Assembly: GCA_013364255.1 (NCBI GenBank)
Contig: CP054936.1
Span: 6,590,353 to 6,654,352 of the forward strand
Source: Streptomyces seoulensis
Lineage (GTDB): Bacteria; Actinomycetota; Actinomycetes; Streptomycetales; Streptomycetaceae
DNA length: 64,000 bases
Direction of reading: 5' to 3'
Shown: positions 7,726-15,715 of the stretch, one piece after another
Numbering within the stretch: the first letter of the stretch is position 1
How the letters are laid out: each line of letters begins with the position of its first letter
Notes under the pieces: generated by a model
The model's database searches: none
What the model was told of the DNA's origin: nothing
Seen by the model: only the letters and a program-made list of their open reading frames with translations
Made by a program: the position numbers and the translations under genes

Positions 7726-8226
7726 TCAGTCGGCGATCCCTTCGGGGATCGCCTTCTTGACGGCCGGGGCCAGACCCACCAGCACGGTGGAGCTGTCCTG
7801 CCCCTCGGGCACCTCGACCTCGACGTACGCCCTGCGGTTGGCGGTGGTGAAGCGGTACCCGCCGTCGCCCTGCCGTTCCATCAGCCAGTCGACGCCGTTC
7901 ACCCCGCCGGCCACCGCGTCCGGGTCGCTGCCCTCGGCGACCTTCGGGTCGATCATCTTCGGCGGCCGGGGGACACCGCAGCGCAGTATGATCACCGGGC
8001 TTCCCCAGCCCGCGGTCAGCGCCGAGGCGGGCCGGGGGTCCTTGCGGCTCAGTCCGGCCAGCTTCGGCGGCAGCGCCCCGTCCAGGTCCCGGCACAGCTT
8101 CACGGCCGACGTGTCCGGACGGGGAACCGCCACGGCGGCGCCGTCGTCGCTCGAAGAACAAGCCGTGGCGGCGATCAGCACGGCGAGGACGGGCAGGCCG
8201 AAAGGCCGGTGACGGGAGAAGCTCAC
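7726..8226 (-). CDS. DUF3515-family lipoprotein
   Basis: A 166-residue secreted protein. Residues 1-23 form a lipoprotein signal: basic start, hydrophobic core, then ATAC with Cys23 as the acylated residue followed by SSSDDG. The mature part has two Cys (CRDL and LRCGVP) that could pair and matches the actinobacterial DUF3515 pattern; its function is unknown. The GTG start at 8226 has TACCCT 7 nt upstream (complement of 8234-8239), suggesting a leaderless mRNA. It also lies only 21 nt downstream of the RAM-domain gene. Its 3' end doubles as the ddlA terminator. Confidence 0.85.
   Translation of the reverse strand: MSFSRHRPFGLPVLAVLIAATACSSSDDGAAVAVPRPDTSAVKLCRDLDGALPPKLAGLSRKDPRPASALTAGWGSPVIILRCGVPRPPKMIDPKVAEGSDPDAVAGGVNGVDWLMERQGDGGYRFTTANRRAYVEVEVPEGQDSSTVLVGLAPAVKKAIPEGIAD
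7732..7753. terminator. UUCG hairpin inside the 3' end of the convergent gene
   Basis: ggcgatccc / gggatcgcc, a perfect 9-bp stem closed by ttcg, followed on the plus strand by ttctt. It terminates ddlA, but its bases also encode the last residues of the minus-strand DUF3515 gene. Confidence 0.7.
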
Positions 8227-8247
8227 CGGCCCCAGGGTAGACGGGGG

Positions 8248-8481
8248 CTACAGATGCACGACCGGGCAGGTCAGGGTACGGGTGATCCCGTCCACCTGCT
8301 GGACCTTCGCCACCACCATGCGGCCCAGGTCGTCGACGGTGTCGGCCTGCGCGCGCACGATGACGTCGTACGGTCCGGTCACGTCCTCGGCCTGGATCAC
8401 TCCGGGGAGTCTGCTGATCGTCTCGGCGACGGTCGACGCTTTGCCGACCTCCGTCTGGATCAGGATGTACGCCTGTACCAC
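8248..8481 (-). CDS. stand-alone Lrp/AsnC ligand-binding (RAM) domain protein
   Basis: A 77-residue protein, VVQAYILIQTEVGKAST at the start, that corresponds to only the C-terminal RAM/ACT-like domain of Lrp/AsnC regulators; the DNA-binding helix-turn-helix is absent. Such SARDs form dimers or higher oligomers and may bind amino acids or partner with full-length Lrp proteins. The GTG at 8481 is preceded by ggagg at 5 nt, which fixes the start; the longer upstream frame has no domain similarity. It is divergent from thiL and directly upstream of the DUF3515 gene. Confidence 0.9.
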   Translation of the reverse strand: MVQAYILIQTEVGKASTVAETISRLPGVIQAEDVTGPYDVIVRAQADTVDDLGRMVVAKVQQVDGITRTLTCPVVHL

Positions 8482-8687
8482 GGAACCTCCAGGGCGGCCA
8501 CGAGGATCATGTGGGGAAAAGGAACGCCACGGTATCGCGTCGCCGTACGCCGCGGGGAGACCCTCGCGGAACGTGGCCGGCGCGCCGGGGTGCAGGTAGG
8601 ACTGAAGTTGACGGCCGTCGGGGCCGCGGCGCCGACCGGGTGGCCGCACGCCGGGGAACGTACAGGGACAGAAGGGGCGTAAGGGCT

Positions 8688-9653
8688 ATGAAGGGCACTG
8701 TGGGTGAGCTAGGTGAGTTCGGGCTCATCAGGGAGCTGACCTCCCGTCTCACCACCACCCCGGCGGTCCGGGTCGGCCCCGGTGACGACGCCGCGGTGGT
8801 GGCCGCTCCCGACCGCCGGGTGGTGGCGAGCACGGACATACTCCTGGAGGGCCGGCACTTCCGGCGCGACTGGTCGACGGCGTACGACGTGGGCCGCAAG
8901 GCCGCCGCGCAGAACCTCGCGGACATCGCCGCCATGGGCGCGGTGCCGACCGCGCTGCTGCTCGGCCTGGTCGTCCCCGCCGAACTCCCGGTCACCTGGC
9001 CCACCGAGCTGATGGACGGCCTGCGCGACGAGTGCCAGGTGGCCGGCGCCTCGGTGGTCGGCGGCGACGTGGTGCGCGGCGACAGCATCATGGTCTCCAT
9101 CACCGCTCTCGGCGACCTGCGCAACCACGAGCCGGTGACCCGCGCCGGCGCCCGGCCCGGCGACCTGGTCGCCGTCACCGGCTGGCTGGGCTGGTCCGCC
9201 GCCGGGTACGCCGTCCTCTCCCGCGGCTTCCGCTCCCCGCGCGCCTTCGTGGAGGCGCACCGCCGCCCCGAACCGCCGTACCACGCCGGCCCCGCGGCGG
9301 CCGGACTCGGCGCGACCGCCATGTGCGACGTCAGCGACGGGCTCATCGCCGACCTCGGGCACATCGCCGAGGCCAGCAAGGTCCGCATCGACGTGCGCTC
9401 CGGTGCCATCGACGTCCCCTCGCAGATGAACGACATCGGGCAGGCCGTCGGCGTCGACCCGCTCCAATGGGTGCTGACCGGGGGAGAGGACCACGCGATC
9501 GTGGCGACCTTCCCCCCGGACGTGAAGCTGCCGGCCCGCTGGAAGGTGATCGGCGAGGTGCTCAACCTCTCGGCGCTGCCCCAGGTCACGGTCGACGGCG
9601 CGCCGTGGACCAAGAAGGGCGGCTGGGACCACTTCGGGGACATCGAGTCATGA
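8688..9653 (+). CDS. thiL: thiamine-monophosphate kinase
   Basis: Phosphorylates thiamine phosphate to the active diphosphate. The 321-residue protein shows the PurM/ThiL motifs GPGDDAAVV, STDILLEGRHF and NLADIAAMGAVPTAL, which bind Mg-ATP, and later CDVSDGLIADLGHIA. ATG 8688 is used, with gaagggg 10 nt upstream; a longer open frame reaches 8511 but its added residues are Arg-rich and unlike the family. The stop codon overlaps thiD (ATGA), so two thiamine enzymes are translationally coupled. Confidence 0.97.
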   Translation: MKGTVGELGEFGLIRELTSRLTTTPAVRVGPGDDAAVVAAPDRRVVASTDILLEGRHFRRDWSTAYDVGRKAAAQNLADIAAMGAVPTALLLGLVVPAELPVTWPTELMDGLRDECQVAGASVVGGDVVRGDSIMVSITALGDLRNHEPVTRAGARPGDLVAVTGWLGWSAAGYAVLSRGFRSPRAFVEAHRRPEPPYHAGPAAAGLGATAMCDVSDGLIADLGHIAEASKVRIDVRSGAIDVPSQMNDIGQAVGVDPLQWVLTGGEDHAIVATFPPDVKLPARWKVIGEVLNLSALPQVTVDGAPWTKKGGWDHFGDIES

Positions 9654-10516
9654 GCACCGCGTCCGCCCCCGCTCCCGCCTCCCGGCCCGCGCCGCCCCGG
9701 GTCCTCACCGTCGCCGGCTCCGACTCCGGCGGCGGCGCCGGGATCCAGGCCGACCTGAAGACCATGCTCGCCCTCGGCGTGCACGGCATGAGCGTGCTCA
9801 CCGCGGTGACCGCGCAGAACTCGCTCGGCGTGCAGGGCGCCTGGGAGCTGCCCGTCGAGGCGGTGCGGGCCCAGTACCGCAGCGTCGTGGACGACATCGG
9901 CGTCCAAGCGGTCAAGACCGGCATGCTGTCCTCGGCGGAACTGGTCGCGACGGTCGCCGAGTTGATCGCCGCCACGGACGCGCCCGCGGTCGTGGACCCG
10001 GTCGGCGTCTCCAAGCACGGCGACCCGCTGCTGGCCGCCTCCGCACTGGACACCGTGCGCGCGAAGCTGCTGCCCGCGGCGACCGTCGCCACCCCGAACC
10101 TGGACGAGGTCGCCCAGCTCACCGGCGTGCGCGTCACCCGCGAGGAGCAGCTGCCCGAGGCCGCGGCGGCCGTCCTCGCCTTCGGGCCCCGGTGGGTGCT
10201 GATCAAGGGCGGCCACCTCGCCGGGGACGCCGTCGACCTGCTCACCGACGGGAGGGAGGAGCACTGGCTGCGTGCCCCGCGGCACGACAACCGGCACACC
10301 CACGGCACCGGCTGCACCCTCGCCTCCGCGATCGCCGCGCACCTCGCCCAGGGACGCTCGGTGCCGGCGGCGGTGACGGCGGCCAAGGAGTACGTCACCG
10401 GAGCCGTCGCCGCCGGCTTCGCGCTCGGCGGCGGCATCGGACCGGTGGACCACGCCTGGACCTTCCGCACCCGCACCCCTCACCCGGAGCAGGAGCCGGG
10501 GGCGGCGGCGGGGTAG
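9650..10516 (+). CDS. thiD: hydroxymethylpyrimidine / phosphomethylpyrimidine kinase
   Basis: Phosphorylates HMP and HMP-phosphate to the pyrimidine diphosphate used by ThiE. The 288-residue ribokinase-fold protein has TVAGSDSGGGAGIQADLK at the start, DPVGVSKHGDPLL in the middle and the anion-hole/catalytic HGTGCTLASAIAAHLAQG. It overlaps thiL by 4 nt. Its 3' end overlaps the convergent monooxygenase gene by 37 bp, in a Pro/Gly-rich tail with no conserved residues. In relatives I recall, rpmB follows at this point, so the junction is where the next two genes appear to be inserted. Confidence 0.96.
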   Translation: MSTASAPAPASRPAPPRVLTVAGSDSGGGAGIQADLKTMLALGVHGMSVLTAVTAQNSLGVQGAWELPVEAVRAQYRSVVDDIGVQAVKTGMLSSAELVATVAELIAATDAPAVVDPVGVSKHGDPLLAASALDTVRAKLLPAATVATPNLDEVAQLTGVRVTREEQLPEAAAAVLAFGPRWVLIKGGHLAGDAVDLLTDGREEHWLRAPRHDNRHTHGTGCTLASAIAAHLAQGRSVPAAVTAAKEYVTGAVAAGFALGGGIGPVDHAWTFRTRTPHPEQEPGAAAG

Positions 10517-11769
10517 CCGGCGGCGGCCTGGTGATCCGGGACGACCGGGTGCCCGGAGGCGGCCGGGTAGTCGGGCAGTTCGATCGCGGTGGCCGCCTTC
10601 TCCGTGAGCCGCCTGAAGAAGCCGGCCAGCGGCCGGGAGCCGAGCAGCCGGTACATCCGGTCCCGGCTGCGGATGCGCCGCTCGGTCGGCGGGGCGAAGA
10701 ACGGGCCGGCGTTCCCGGAGATCTTCTGGCACCCCTTGGCGAAGTCCCGCACCCGGCTCTCGTACCGCGCGAACGCCGTACGGTGATCGCCGCCCGCCAG
10801 GGCGAGTTCACCGGCCAGCACGTACGCTCCGACGACCGCCACTCCGGTGCCCATGCCGCCCATGGTCGCGCCGTGGCCCGCGTCGCCGAGCAGCGCCACC
10901 CGGCCCCGCGTCAGCCGGTCGAGGTGGATCTGCGCGATCGCGTCGAAGTACAGCTCGTCGGTCCGCTCCAGCGCGGCCATCACCCGCTCCGTCTCCCAGC
11001 CCATGCCCGCGAACCGCTCGGCCAGGATCCGCTTCTGCGCGGCCACGTCCCGCCGGTCGTACGCCAACTCCCGTGAGCGGAACACCAGCAGGGCGCCCGC
11101 GCGCTCCGGGTCGCCGTCGTAGTTGCTGACGGCGACGCAGCGGCCGGGCTCGCTGTACAGCAGGCCCCGGCGGTCCAGGCCCAGGTGGTTGGGGACGGGG
11201 AAGCCGGCCACGTAGTGGTCGAAGAAACGCAGGTGACGGGACTCGTCGCCGAAGATCAGGCGGCGGGTGTTCGAGTGCAGCCCGTCCGCGCCGACGACCA
11301 GGTCGAAGCGGCGCGGCGCGCCCCGCTCGAAGGCGACGTCGACTCCGCCGGGCGTCTCGGTCAGCGCGGTCACCGAGTCGCCGAAGACGTACTCGACCTC
11401 GTCCCTGGTGCGTTCGTACATGATCCGCGCCAGCTCGTCGCGGAAGATCTCCACGTCGCCGCTCATCATCGCGGCCGGCAGGTCCACGCGCGGGACGCCG
11501 TCGGCGTCGACCACGCTCTGCGGGCCCATGTGGGTCTGGCGGGCGTGGATCTCGTCCCAGATGCCCATCTCGGTCAGGACCCGGCGGTGGACGTGGCCGC
11601 GGAAGTCGACCGCGAAGCCGCCGCCGCGCAGGGCGGGCGCCTTCTCCACGACGGTGACGCGGGCGCCGTGGCGGGCGAGGTTCAGAGCGAGGGCCGGTCC
11701 GGCGACACTCGCGCCGGAGACCAGGACGCTGAGGTGGGCGAGGGCTGGGGTGTGCTGCGGATTCGTCAT
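10480..11769 (-). CDS. FAD-dependent monooxygenase (PHBH/TetX-like fold)
   Basis: A 429-residue flavoprotein hydroxylase. It shows the FAD-binding dinucleotide motif in degenerate form (GASVAG, residues 19-24, then VTVVEK), a GADGLHS motif in the middle, and LLGDAGHGATMGGMGTG around residue 293 for the ribityl chain. This is the class A aromatic monooxygenase fold that includes tetracycline-inactivating and antibiotic-tailoring enzymes; the substrate is unknown. ATG 11769 is preferred over a GTG at 11778. The C-terminal 20 residues are Ala/Gly/Pro-rich and overlap thiD. It lies downstream of an AfsR-like regulator on the same strand. Confidence 0.9.
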   Translation of the reverse strand: MTNPQHTPALAHLSVLVSGASVAGPALALNLARHGARVTVVEKAPALRGGGFAVDFRGHVHRRVLTEMGIWDEIHARQTHMGPQSVVDADGVPRVDLPAAMMSGDVEIFRDELARIMYERTRDEVEYVFGDSVTALTETPGGVDVAFERGAPRRFDLVVGADGLHSNTRRLIFGDESRHLRFFDHYVAGFPVPNHLGLDRRGLLYSEPGRCVAVSNYDGDPERAGALLVFRSRELAYDRRDVAAQKRILAERFAGMGWETERVMAALERTDELYFDAIAQIHLDRLTRGRVALLGDAGHGATMGGMGTGVAVVGAYVLAGELALAGGDHRTAFARYESRVRDFAKGCQKISGNAGPFFAPPTERRIRSRDRMYRLLGSRPLAGFFRRLTEKAATAIELPDYPAASGHPVVPDHQAAAGYPAAAPGSCSG

Positions 11770-11819
11770 GCGCCCCACCCTCGGCGGCGACGCTGACCGC
11801 CCGCCTACCGTCCGCTGAC

Positions 11820-12005
11820 CGCCGCTTGCGGTGCGCTGACGCTCTCGGTGCGCCGGCCGCCGTCTGCGGTGCGCCGGCTGCCGGCCTCGGTGCGCTGGGT
11901 GCGGTTCGCCGGCCGCCGTCTGCGGTTCGTTGCGCGCCGCTCAGGGTGCGCCGGCCGCAGCCCGTGGGTTGCTGACCGTCGCCCAGGGTGCGTACGCCCT
12001 CGGTG
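11820..12005. repeat. degenerate GC-rich tandem repeat
   Basis: Between the regulator and the monooxygenase the sequence repeats variants of ggtgcgccggccgccgtct with irregular period (about 21-26 nt): clear copies near 11847, 11871, 11902 and 11947, with shorter partial copies between. No gene is supported here; any translation gives Arg/Thr-rich RRTADGG-type repeats. Confidence 0.6.
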
Positions 12006-12018
12006 CGTCGGCCGGCGC

Positions 12019-15000
12019 CTAGAGGTCGCCGAGTGCCGCGCCCCGTAGCCGTACGCCCCGCTCGAACGCGTCCGCGTACGCCTGCGGGGACAGCCGTGCC
12101 CGGGTCTCCCGCTCGGTGCGTACGACATCGGGGTCCTCGCGTGCCGGTGCGCCCCGGAGGCCGGCGCCGGCGCCCAGCAGGACGGCGGCCCGCTCGGGTG
12201 TCCCGGCGACCGACGCCAGCGCCTCGGCCGCCTCGGCCGGTTCGAGCACGCTCGCGGCGTCCCCGGCGGCGACGGCGGCCTGCCGGAACCACTCCCGCGC
12301 CTCCCGCACCCGCTCCTCGGCGGCGGCCGTGCGGCCCAGCCCGATCAGGACGCGCACGACCTCGCCGACGCTGAACCAGTTCGCCGCGCACATCCGCAGC
12401 GCCTCCTCGTACAGCGCCCGCGCGCGGGCCGTGTCCCCCGCCAGCCGGGCCGCGTCCCCGAGGCCGCGCCGCGCCCCCGCCGCCTTGTCCCCGGCCCCGG
12501 CGCGCCGGGCCAGCGCCGCCGCCTGCTCGAAGTCGGCCTCGGCCGCGGCCGTGCCGCCCCGGCGCAGCAGGACGACGGCGCGGCTGCGCAGCAGGTCGGC
12601 GGTCTCCTCCGGCGCGTCCAGTTCCCGTACGTGGACCAGCCCCTCCGCCAGCAGCGCGAGCGCGCCGTCGTCGTCCCCGCGCGCGTGGGCGTACATCGCC
12701 AGCGGCTCCAGGCAGTTGGCCATGCCCCAGCGGTCGCCGGTCGCGCGGAACCCGGCCAGCGCGCGCGTCAGCGCCTCCTCGGCCTGACCGGGCCGCCCGG
12801 CGAACCGAGCCTGGAGGCCGAGCCCCATGTCCAGCAGCGCCCCCGCCCACGGGTCCGCCCCGGCCAGCCGCAGCGCCCTCGCGTTGGCCTCGGGCCGGGG
12901 ACCGGCCACCACCGACCACAGCACCAGCACGTACGGCAGCCGCAGCGGCCCGTCGAGCGAGTCCAGCACCGCGTCCACGCGCGCGTGCAGGGCCTCCTCG
13001 GCGGCGGGGTCCGCGCCGTCCCCGGACAGCGCGCCGAGCGCGCACAGGACGTACTCCTCCTCCAGACCCGGCGGCGGTACGTCGCCCACCGCCGCCACCA
13101 GCGCGCGGGCCGCCGGCACCTGCTCGCTGTGCAGCCCGCGCAGCCGCCAGAACCACGACAGCAGCGCCGTCAGCCGCAGGGCGCCGGCGTGGTCGGTGCG
13201 GGCGAGACGGCGCAGCGCCGCGTCCAGGTCGGCGCGGTCGGCGGCCAGCCGGGCCAGCCAGGGCAGCTGCCCGCCGCCGCGCAGCCCCGGCTGCGCCCGC
13301 TCGGCCAGGCGCAGGAAGTACGCGGCGTGCGCGTCGCGCAGCGCGTCGGTGCCGTCGGTGCCGTCAGTGCTGTCGGCGCCGTCAGTGTTCAGGTCCCGTG
13401 CGGCGTGCTCGGCGGCGAAGGCGCGGATCGTCTCCAGCATCCGGTAGCGGCCCCCGGTCACCTCCAGGAACGACTTCTCCACCAGCGAGGCGAGCAGTTC
13501 CTCCGGGTCCGGCGTCCCGCACACCTCCCGCACCGCCCGCACGGTGGCGCTCCCGGCGAAGACGGTGAGCCGTTCGGCCAGCTCCCGTTCGCCGGCGTCC
13601 AGCAGGTCCCAGCTCCACTCCACGACCGCCCGCAGGGTGCGGTGGCGCGGCGCCTTGGTGCGGTCGCCGCGCGACAGCAGCCGGAACCGGTCGTCCAGGC
13701 CGGCGGCCAGCTCCTCCGGCTCCAGCGTGCGCAGCCGCGCCGCCGCCAGCTCGATCGCCAGCGGCAGCCCGTCCAGGGCCCGGCACACGTCGGGCACGCA
13801 CGCGTGCCCCGCGAAGTCCGGCCGCACCGCCCGCGCCCGCTCCAGGAACAGCCGCTGCGCCGCGGCCGGCGGCAGCGGCTCCACCGGCACCAGCACCTCG
13901 CCGGTGATGCCCAGTGCCTCGCGGCTGGTGGCGAGGACCCGCACCCCGGGGCAGTGGCCGAGCAGCAGCCCGGCGATGCGGGCCGCGTCCTCCACCAGGT
14001 GCTCGCAGTTGTCCAGCACCAGCAGCGCGTCCCGCTCCTCCAGGGCGTCGCGCAGCCGGTCGAGCCCGTCCGCGGCGGTGCTGCGCAGGCCCTCGCGCAC
14101 CCCGAGGGCGGCGAGGATCGCGTACGGGAGGCGGGCGCCGTCGGACAGCGGGGCCAGCTCGACCAGGCAGGCGTCCGGGTGGCTGCGGGCGGCCTCGACC
14201 GCGAGCCGGGTCTTGCCCGCGCCGCCGGGTCCGGTGAGGGTGACCAGACGGGCGTCGGGGGCGGTGAGGAGGGCGGCGATGCGGGCGAGTTCGCCGTCCC
14301 GGCCGACGAAGCCGGTCAGCTGCGCGGGCAGCCGGGGGCGGTGCGGTGCGGGCCGGGTCTGCCGGAGCAGGTCCAGGTGCAGGGCCGACAGCTCGGGGGA
14401 GGGGTCGGCGCCCAGCTCGTCGGCGAGGGTGCGCCGGGCCTCCTCGTGGACGGTGAGCGCCTCGGCGGGCCGTCCGGCCGCGTGCAGGGCCCGCATCAGC
14501 TGCCCGTACAGCCGCTCGGTCAGCGGGTGCGCGGTGAGCAGCGCCCGCAGCTCCGGCACCAGCTCGGCGCCGCCGCCGAGCGCGAGATCGGCCTCGACGC
14601 GGTCCTGGACGGCGGTCAGCCGCAGCTCGGCGAGGCGGGCGGTCTCGGCGTGCGCGTTCGGCAGGTCCGGCAGGGCCGGGCCGCGCCACAGAGCGAGCGC
14701 GGCGCGCAGCCGGTCGGCCGCCCGCTCCGGATCACCGGCCGCGAGGGCGGTGCGGCCCTCCGCCGCCAGCCGCTCGAACCGGTGGACGTCGACCGCGCCG
14801 GACGGCACGGCGAGACGGTAGCCGGCCGGGACGGCCTCGATCGGCGCGTGCGGGCCCAGCCGTCGGCGCAGCCGGGATATCTGCGACTGGAGCGCGTTCG
14901 CGGCCCCCGCGGGCGGCTCGGCGCCGTACAGACCCTCGGTCAGGCGGCCGGTGGTGACGGTGCGGCCGGCGGCGAGCAGCAGGAGGGTGAGCAGGGCGCG

Positions 15001-15078
15001 GGGACGCGGGCCGCCGGGGTCGACGGACCCGCCGTCGTCGGTACGGATGTCCAGCGGGCCCAGGATGCCGAAGCGCAT
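12019..15078 (-). CDS. AfsR/SARP-family regulator with BTAD, NB-ARC-type ATPase and TPR domains
   Basis: A 1019-residue STAND-type regulator. Residues 1 to about 93 are an OmpR-like winged helix (MRFGILGPLDI; then ALQSQISRLRRRLG), about 95-245 the bacterial transcriptional activator domain, about 255-560 an NTPase with P-loop GPGGAGKT (283-290) and Walker B LLVLDNCEHL (352-361), and the rest Ala/Leu-rich TPR-like helices. ATG 15078 is chosen because MRFGILGPL is the usual SARP start. Such proteins activate secondary-metabolism genes. The likely local target is the downstream monooxygenase, an inference from position only. Confidence 0.93.
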   Translation of the reverse strand: MRFGILGPLDIRTDDGGSVDPGGPRPRALLTLLLLAAGRTVTTGRLTEGLYGAEPPAGAANALQSQISRLRRRLGPHAPIEAVPAGYRLAVPSGAVDVHRFERLAAEGRTALAAGDPERAADRLRAALALWRGPALPDLPNAHAETARLAELRLTAVQDRVEADLALGGGAELVPELRALLTAHPLTERLYGQLMRALHAAGRPAEALTVHEEARRTLADELGADPSPELSALHLDLLRQTRPAPHRPRLPAQLTGFVGRDGELARIAALLTAPDARLVTLTGPGGAGKTRLAVEAARSHPDACLVELAPLSDGARLPYAILAALGVREGLRSTAADGLDRLRDALEERDALLVLDNCEHLVEDAARIAGLLLGHCPGVRVLATSREALGITGEVLVPVEPLPPAAAQRLFLERARAVRPDFAGHACVPDVCRALDGLPLAIELAAARLRTLEPEELAAGLDDRFRLLSRGDRTKAPRHRTLRAVVEWSWDLLDAGERELAERLTVFAGSATVRAVREVCGTPDPEELLASLVEKSFLEVTGGRYRMLETIRAFAAEHAARDLNTDGADSTDGTDGTDALRDAHAAYFLRLAERAQPGLRGGGQLPWLARLAADRADLDAALRRLARTDHAGALRLTALLSWFWRLRGLHSEQVPAARALVAAVGDVPPPGLEEEYVLCALGALSGDGADPAAEEALHARVDAVLDSLDGPLRLPYVLVLWSVVAGPRPEANARALRLAGADPWAGALLDMGLGLQARFAGRPGQAEEALTRALAGFRATGDRWGMANCLEPLAMYAHARGDDDGALALLAEGLVHVRELDAPEETADLLRSRAVVLLRRGGTAAAEADFEQAAALARRAGAGDKAAGARRGLGDAARLAGDTARARALYEEALRMCAANWFSVGEVVRVLIGLGRTAAAEERVREAREWFRQAAVAAGDAASVLEPAEAAEALASVAGTPERAAVLLGAGAGLRGAPAREDPDVVRTERETRARLSPQAYADAFERGVRLRGAALGDL

Positions 15079-15193
15079 TCCCCGGATTCTGGCAGGCGGG
15101 GCGCACGGGCCGCCGGTGGTTTCCGGCGGCCGGGGCGGCCCGGCCCGCCGACGGCCTCCGGCAGGGGGCCGCCCGACCTGTCGGGGGTACGGC

Positions 15194-15224
15194 AAAAAGC
15201 CGGTCCACCTCGGTGGACCGGCTT
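15194..15224 (-). terminator. rho-independent terminator of rpmB
   Basis: A perfect 13-bp stem (15197-15209 with 15212-15224) with a 2-nt loop, followed in the minus direction by five U residues (complement of 15194-15198). This is a classical intrinsic terminator, 47 nt past the rpmB stop. Confidence 0.85.
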
Positions 15225-15270
15225 AGTGCAGCGAACCAGCAGTGGCCGCGCGCTTAGCTGTTGCTGTGCG

Positions 15271-15456
15271 TCAGCGCGAGACCTTGCCGGCCTTGATGCA
15301 CGAGGTGCAAGCGTTCACGCGCTTCGGCGTCCCGCCGACCACGGTACGCACACGCTGGATGTTCGGGTTCCAGCGACGGGACGTACGGCGGTGCGAAAAC
15401 GAGATGTTGTTGCCGAAGCCCGGCCCCTTGCCGCAGACGTCGCAGTTGGCAGCCAC
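15271..15456 (-). CDS. rpmB: 50S ribosomal protein L28 (zinc-ribbon form)
   Basis: A 61-residue ribosomal protein with two CxxC pairs, Cys5/Cys8 (CDVCGKGP) and Cys50/Cys53 (CTSCIKAGK), so it is the zinc-binding C+ version. The Arg-rich centre SHRRTSRRWNPNIQ contacts rRNA. Streptomycetes often keep a second, Cys-free copy under Zur control elsewhere; none is here. The start is the ATG complementary to 15454-15456, with ggagtg upstream. It is monocistronic, with a palindrome in its leader and a U-tract terminator behind it. Confidence 0.97.
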   Translation of the reverse strand: MAANCDVCGKGPGFGNNISFSHRRTSRRWNPNIQRVRTVVGGTPKRVNACTSCIKAGKVSR

Positions 15457-15491
15457 GGGTCACTCCAAAGACTTCAGATGCACTTACGGTT

Positions 15492-15511
15492 GATCCCGGC
15501 ATGCCGGGATC
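15492..15511 (-). promoter_or_regulatory. perfect 20-bp palindrome in the rpmB leader
   Basis: gatcccggcatgccgggatc is a perfect palindrome 36-55 nt upstream of the rpmB start. It is either a mRNA hairpin, possibly for translational control, or a DNA operator. Only the symmetry is seen. Confidence 0.5.
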
Positions 15512-15715
15512 GGGGGCTCGAATGAGCACTCTGATCTGAGTGGCGTTGCCAGGGGGAGAGCCCGATCGAGATCGGGCAACCGGAGCAGCATACAACGGCT
15601 GCTTCCGTGCAACGAAACTACCATGGCGGCCGAGGACCCCGCCCCGGCCCTCTTCCGGCCGGGACCGCCCCTGGGTCTACGCTGCCGTCCAGTCCAGCAG
15701 CTCAGGGAGGCGCAG

